The notes beneath the pieces were generated by a model, which did no database searches, had not been told where the DNA came from, and worked only from the letters and a program-made list of their open reading frames with translations. Below, one piece after another: positions 61,574 to 64,000 of a stretch of 64,000 nt of DNA. Position numbers and translations under genes: made by a program. The number at the start of each line of letters is the position of its first letter. Within the stretch, counting starts at the first letter, position 1. Source of the DNA: Acidisarcina sp963790505 (lineage in GTDB: Bacteria; Acidobacteriota; Terriglobia; Terriglobales; Acidobacteriaceae); NCBI GenBank assembly GCA_963790505.1, contig CAWBOT010000004.1:1240001-1304000 (forward strand), in the 5' to 3' direction.

Positions 61574-63088
61574 TTACGAAGGAAAGGAAGTCCGCCCGCT
61601 TTCCTCCGCAGGCCGCAATCGAAACCGGGGCAATTTCGAAGCTAGATAGAAGAGCAGACCCACGAGCAATGCGTTTCGAATCTGGGTGAAATAGCCGACC
61701 GGCGTGTCTTCTGCCTGGAGCGTCTCGAAGATAAACGACAAGGCGACGATCGCCGCCATAACCGGGGGCATAAAGGATTGTGTCCACTCCAGAGCCATAC
61801 GAAAGAAGAGCAGGATCAGCAGCGGATACAGCAAGACGCCAATCAGTCCGAAGTCGGCGGCGCCCGCGGTGAGCAGCGAGTTTCCCTCGTCGATATAAGA
61901 GAAGCCCCACTGCATGTTGGCCATCTCCTCTTCGCCGTATGGTTGCAGTCCGAACTTGCTGGCGGAAATTGCGGATGGCACCATCTGCTGAATGTTGTAG
62001 AGAATGTCCCTGCCCATCAGCGGGTTGGAGCGCTGGCTGGCGTCGAGCAGGTCGGAAAAAAATCCAACGATAAAGCGGCTGGAGGCGTCATTGCCCAGGA
62101 TGTGCAGCACTTCGTCGGGCTTCATCTTGGAGACTGTGTCCGCGGCGACGCTGACTCGGGTGCTCATCGATGAGGTCTTGCCTTTGTTCTGATAGCCCGC
62201 CACTCGCAGATAGAGGAAGGCCAGGGAACCAACCAGAACAACCCCAGCCGCAAGCGCGCCGATCAATAGCTTCTTGAACCAGTGCATGCGCAGCCGGAAC
62301 TCTCCCAGCCGCGTCCCGATCACCGCGAGCAGCAGCGAAAATGCGAAGACCCTGCGCCCGAACGGAACGATCGCCACCCCCTGAACGAGAGCGCATCCGG
62401 CGACTATCCATCGCTTGAGGCCGACGCTGTTCAGGGCGGCGCAGACCGAGTACGCAAAGGCCGGGACGCTCCACCACATGATGAGAGTGGCAGCGGCGCT
62501 CACGTGGCCCGTGCCGCTTGACTTGATCCCCATGTAGCCGAGTTGCCCAGTCGCATATCCGAGCACCAGCAGCCCAGCGCTGAGGATCCCGATCGGGACA
62601 GCCGAGTCGAATTTCAGGCGAAAATCCCGGCCGAACAGCGGAGTTTCAAAAATCTGCCCGAGCGCCAGCAGCGAGGCCGCTGAAGCCATGCAGGCGGCCA
62701 CCGCCCGCGCGAGTGCGGCGGGGTCGCGGGAGAAGAATTCCGCCAGCGTCAGTCCTCCGCGCGGCAGCGTCAGCCAGCTGTTCAGGGTGGCCAGATTGTA
62801 GGCGATGAGCAGGGTCATCGCATACAGCGAGGTAAAACGGAGCGGCGTTTCACGGAAGACAATGTCCAGCAGGAGGTAAATGCCTATCACCCCTCCCGCC
62901 AGGGTGCCGAAGACGAAGGTCGCATCGGACGGTATCGCCCAGACGGCCGTGGCGCACAACGTAAGCACGACCGGCAAATAGATCAAGTGCATCTGGCTTT
63001 GAGGCGCAAAATCCAATCCCAGTGGACGGCGCCGCACCTGCGGTGCGAATTCGAAGGCGCGCGGACTTAGGGGTTGAAGAGTCGGCAT
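61574..63088 (-). CDS. O-antigen/oligosaccharide-repeat polymerase-like membrane protein
   Basis: The 504-residue protein has about 11-12 transmembrane segments (for example IYLPVVLTLCATAVWAIP, FVFGTLAGGVIGIYLLLDIVF, LLIGALAAGVVLVGSLAFLYL, LIGVLLYPLLILLFFRMAL). A large loop around residues 320-430 has a predicted non-cytoplasmic side. This is the Wzy/EpsG-type layout, but polymerases are poorly conserved, so the call rests on topology and context. The frame extends to 63172, inside the neighbouring gene; MPTLQPLSPR (63088) is preferred. Basic N-terminus. Confidence 0.72.
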   Translation of the reverse strand: MPTLQPLSPRAFEFAPQVRRRPLGLDFAPQSQMHLIYLPVVLTLCATAVWAIPSDATFVFGTLAGGVIGIYLLLDIVFRETPLRFTSLYAMTLLIAYNLATLNSWLTLPRGGLTLAEFFSRDPAALARAVAACMASAASLLALGQIFETPLFGRDFRLKFDSAVPIGILSAGLLVLGYATGQLGYMGIKSSGTGHVSAAATLIMWWSVPAFAYSVCAALNSVGLKRWIVAGCALVQGVAIVPFGRRVFAFSLLLAVIGTRLGEFRLRMHWFKKLLIGALAAGVVLVGSLAFLYLRVAGYQNKGKTSSMSTRVSVAADTVSKMKPDEVLHILGNDASSRFIVGFFSDLLDASQRSNPLMGRDILYNIQQMVPSAISASKFGLQPYGEEEMANMQWGFSYIDEGNSLLTAGAADFGLIGVLLYPLLILLFFRMALEWTQSFMPPVMAAIVALSFIFETLQAEDTPVGYFTQIRNALLVGLLFYLASKLPRFRLRPAEESGRTSFPS

Positions 63089-63122
63089 AAGCGGCAGAGG
63101 GACTTGTGGCTCAGCATCAATT

Positions 63123-64000
63123 CTAGCTCCGCGGAGCGTCTGGATTAGCGATTCCGCCCGACGCCGTCTCAAGTGCCGGCGTGGAATTGGAGCGTGAGGC
63201 CGCTTTGAGCACCGATTGAACCACCTGCATATTGCGCCACGGACTCGTCAGATAACGGCGCTGTCCGGCTGCCGCCACTGACCGCCTCCAGGCATCGTCA
63301 CTCAAAAGCGCCAGACACTTCGCCGCGCATTCCTCGGGGCCATCCCAGAAGACCGCTTCGTGGTCCTCTTCATACAACGCGAGGTGCTCGGGCGTCCGCT
63401 GCGCGCACAGTACGCCTCCCAGGGACGGAATCTCCATGCTTCTGGTGGTATGCAGGTCGCGATTGCCCACAGAAAGCAGCCCCAGGCAGACCTTGGCTGC
63501 GCTGATGGCGCTGGCATAACCTTCAACACTCTCCGCATTGGCAGCTCGCCAGTGCGGCCGAAGCAGCGGCCACTCCGCAAGCCGCGGGTAGCCGTTGCCA
63601 TAGATTGTGAGCGGCACGCCGAGCCTGACCAGTTTTGCGAGGAAAGGCCCCCGTTCGGGAAAGGCTGTCCCAACGAAGACCACCTCGGATGCCCACTCCT
63701 CGCGTTCGATGGCGCTGAGCTGCCGCGGACGGTGAGCGACCTCATCGGCAGACATGAAAACACGCAGCACATTCTTCGCGCCGTGGCGATACGCTTCTTG
63801 AACATTGACTTCGCGCACCACCACCATGAGGTCGTAGTGAGACAGCGCCTTGAGGAACTCGCGGTACAACATTCGATCGCGGGGCCCGAACGGGTCGTCA
63901 GTGTTATAGCAGACAACCAGCGACGCGCGCTTCTTCAGATCGTCCACCAGTCGGGCGCTGACCAGGTCGCCGTGGTCGATCCAAACCAGATCGAAGCGGC
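63123..64000 (-). CDS. CgeB-like glycosyltransferase, 5' end cut by the window
   Basis: The frame remains open at the right edge. The window shows about 292 residues of a GT-B protein with the CgeB/GT1 C-terminal domain: VVFVGTAFPERGPFLAKLVRLG, VCLGLLSVGNRDLHTTRSMEIPSLGGVLCAQRTPEHLALYEE and EECAAKCLALLSD. The upstream residues (RFDLVWIDHGDLVSARLV) are family-typical, so the GTG at 63947 is not the true start. It would transfer a sugar in the same glycan pathway and lies upstream of the polymerase-like gene. Confidence 0.82.
   Translation of the reverse strand, partial: RFDLVWIDHGDLVSARLVDDLKKRASLVVCYNTDDPFGPRDRMLYREFLKALSHYDLMVVVREVNVQEAYRHGAKNVLRVFMSADEVAHRPRQLSAIEREEWASEVVFVGTAFPERGPFLAKLVRLGVPLTIYGNGYPRLAEWPLLRPHWRAANAESVEGYASAISAAKVCLGLLSVGNRDLHTTRSMEIPSLGGVLCAQRTPEHLALYEEDHEAVFWDGPEECAAKCLALLSDDAWRRSVAAAGQRRYLTSPWRNMQVVQSVLKAASRSNSTPALETASGGIANPDAPRS

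Overview
The window looks like chromosomal DNA from an acidobacterium, probably class Terriglobia (Acidobacteriaceae-like). The sequence is GC-rich. It carries several families that are characteristic of that group: an acidobacterial-type PadR regulator overlapping a duplicated orphan MacB/FtsX permease (ADOP), a very large Oar-like TonB-dependent receptor with an N-terminal carboxypeptidase-regulatory-like domain, two CRTAC1 (FG-GAP/ASPIC-UnbV) proteins next to long TPR proteins, and many exported proteins of unknown function. The lineage is inferred from gene content only. I see no insertion sequence, integrase, phage gene or CRISPR array.

Layout. 0-13 kb: rluD, a D-2-hydroxyacid dehydrogenase, the PadR-ADOP pair with a clear self-operator, a small zinc-ribbon protein, a MerR regulator, a lipoprotein, a YegD-like Hsp70, a frameshifted msrA, ruvA with a partner of unknown function, and a small membrane protein with a Kdo hydroxylase (KdoO-like). 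13-17 kb: a run of five exported proteins of unknown or DUF families. 17-35 kb: a TPR protein, a CRTAC1 protein and a multihaem cytochrome (the last two frameshifted), then a LacI regulator divergent from the TonB receptor, a second TPR protein, a second (frameshifted) CRTAC1 protein, a MaoC-like hydratase and a clan-D alpha-galactosidase. This resembles a regulated carbohydrate-uptake locus. 34.6-39.3 kb: a D-amino-acid module (PLP fold-III D-serine/D-threonine dehydratase-like enzyme, N-acyl-D-amino-acid deacylase, RidA, GntP permease).

39.3-43.2 kb holds the most interesting system: a RiPP metallophore operon of the bufferin/MNIO type. It has a secreted Cys-rich precursor (BufA2-like), a DUF692 multinuclear non-haem iron oxygenase (BufB), a DUF2063 partner (BufC) and, 7 bp further on, an exported DsbH-like thioredoxin-domain (DUF255) protein that is frameshifted here. 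A secreted HExxH metallopeptidase and a DoxX membrane protein lie just upstream.

45-55 kb: a secreted parallel beta-helix protein, tRNA-Gly and two separate tRNA-Cys(GCA) genes, a LolD/MacB-type ATPase, a lone receiver protein, PhzF, a ComEA-like HhH protein, a compact operon (sulfurtransferase, lone DppC-type permease, YfcE-like phosphodiesterase, DUF4126), a NUDIX hydrolase, and a protein ending in about 60 acidic residues. 55.5-64 kb: an exopolysaccharide/glycan cluster (GT4, WcaF-like acetyltransferase, GT9, two methyltransferases, a polymerase-like membrane protein, and a CgeB-like glycosyltransferase cut by the window end).

Five otherwise well-conserved genes each carry one frameshift, and all five go in the same direction (one extra base, or two missing). 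In four of them, deleting one C in a G/C-rich context restores the conserved reading. This could be systematic sequence error or real pseudogenisation; the raw reads would decide.
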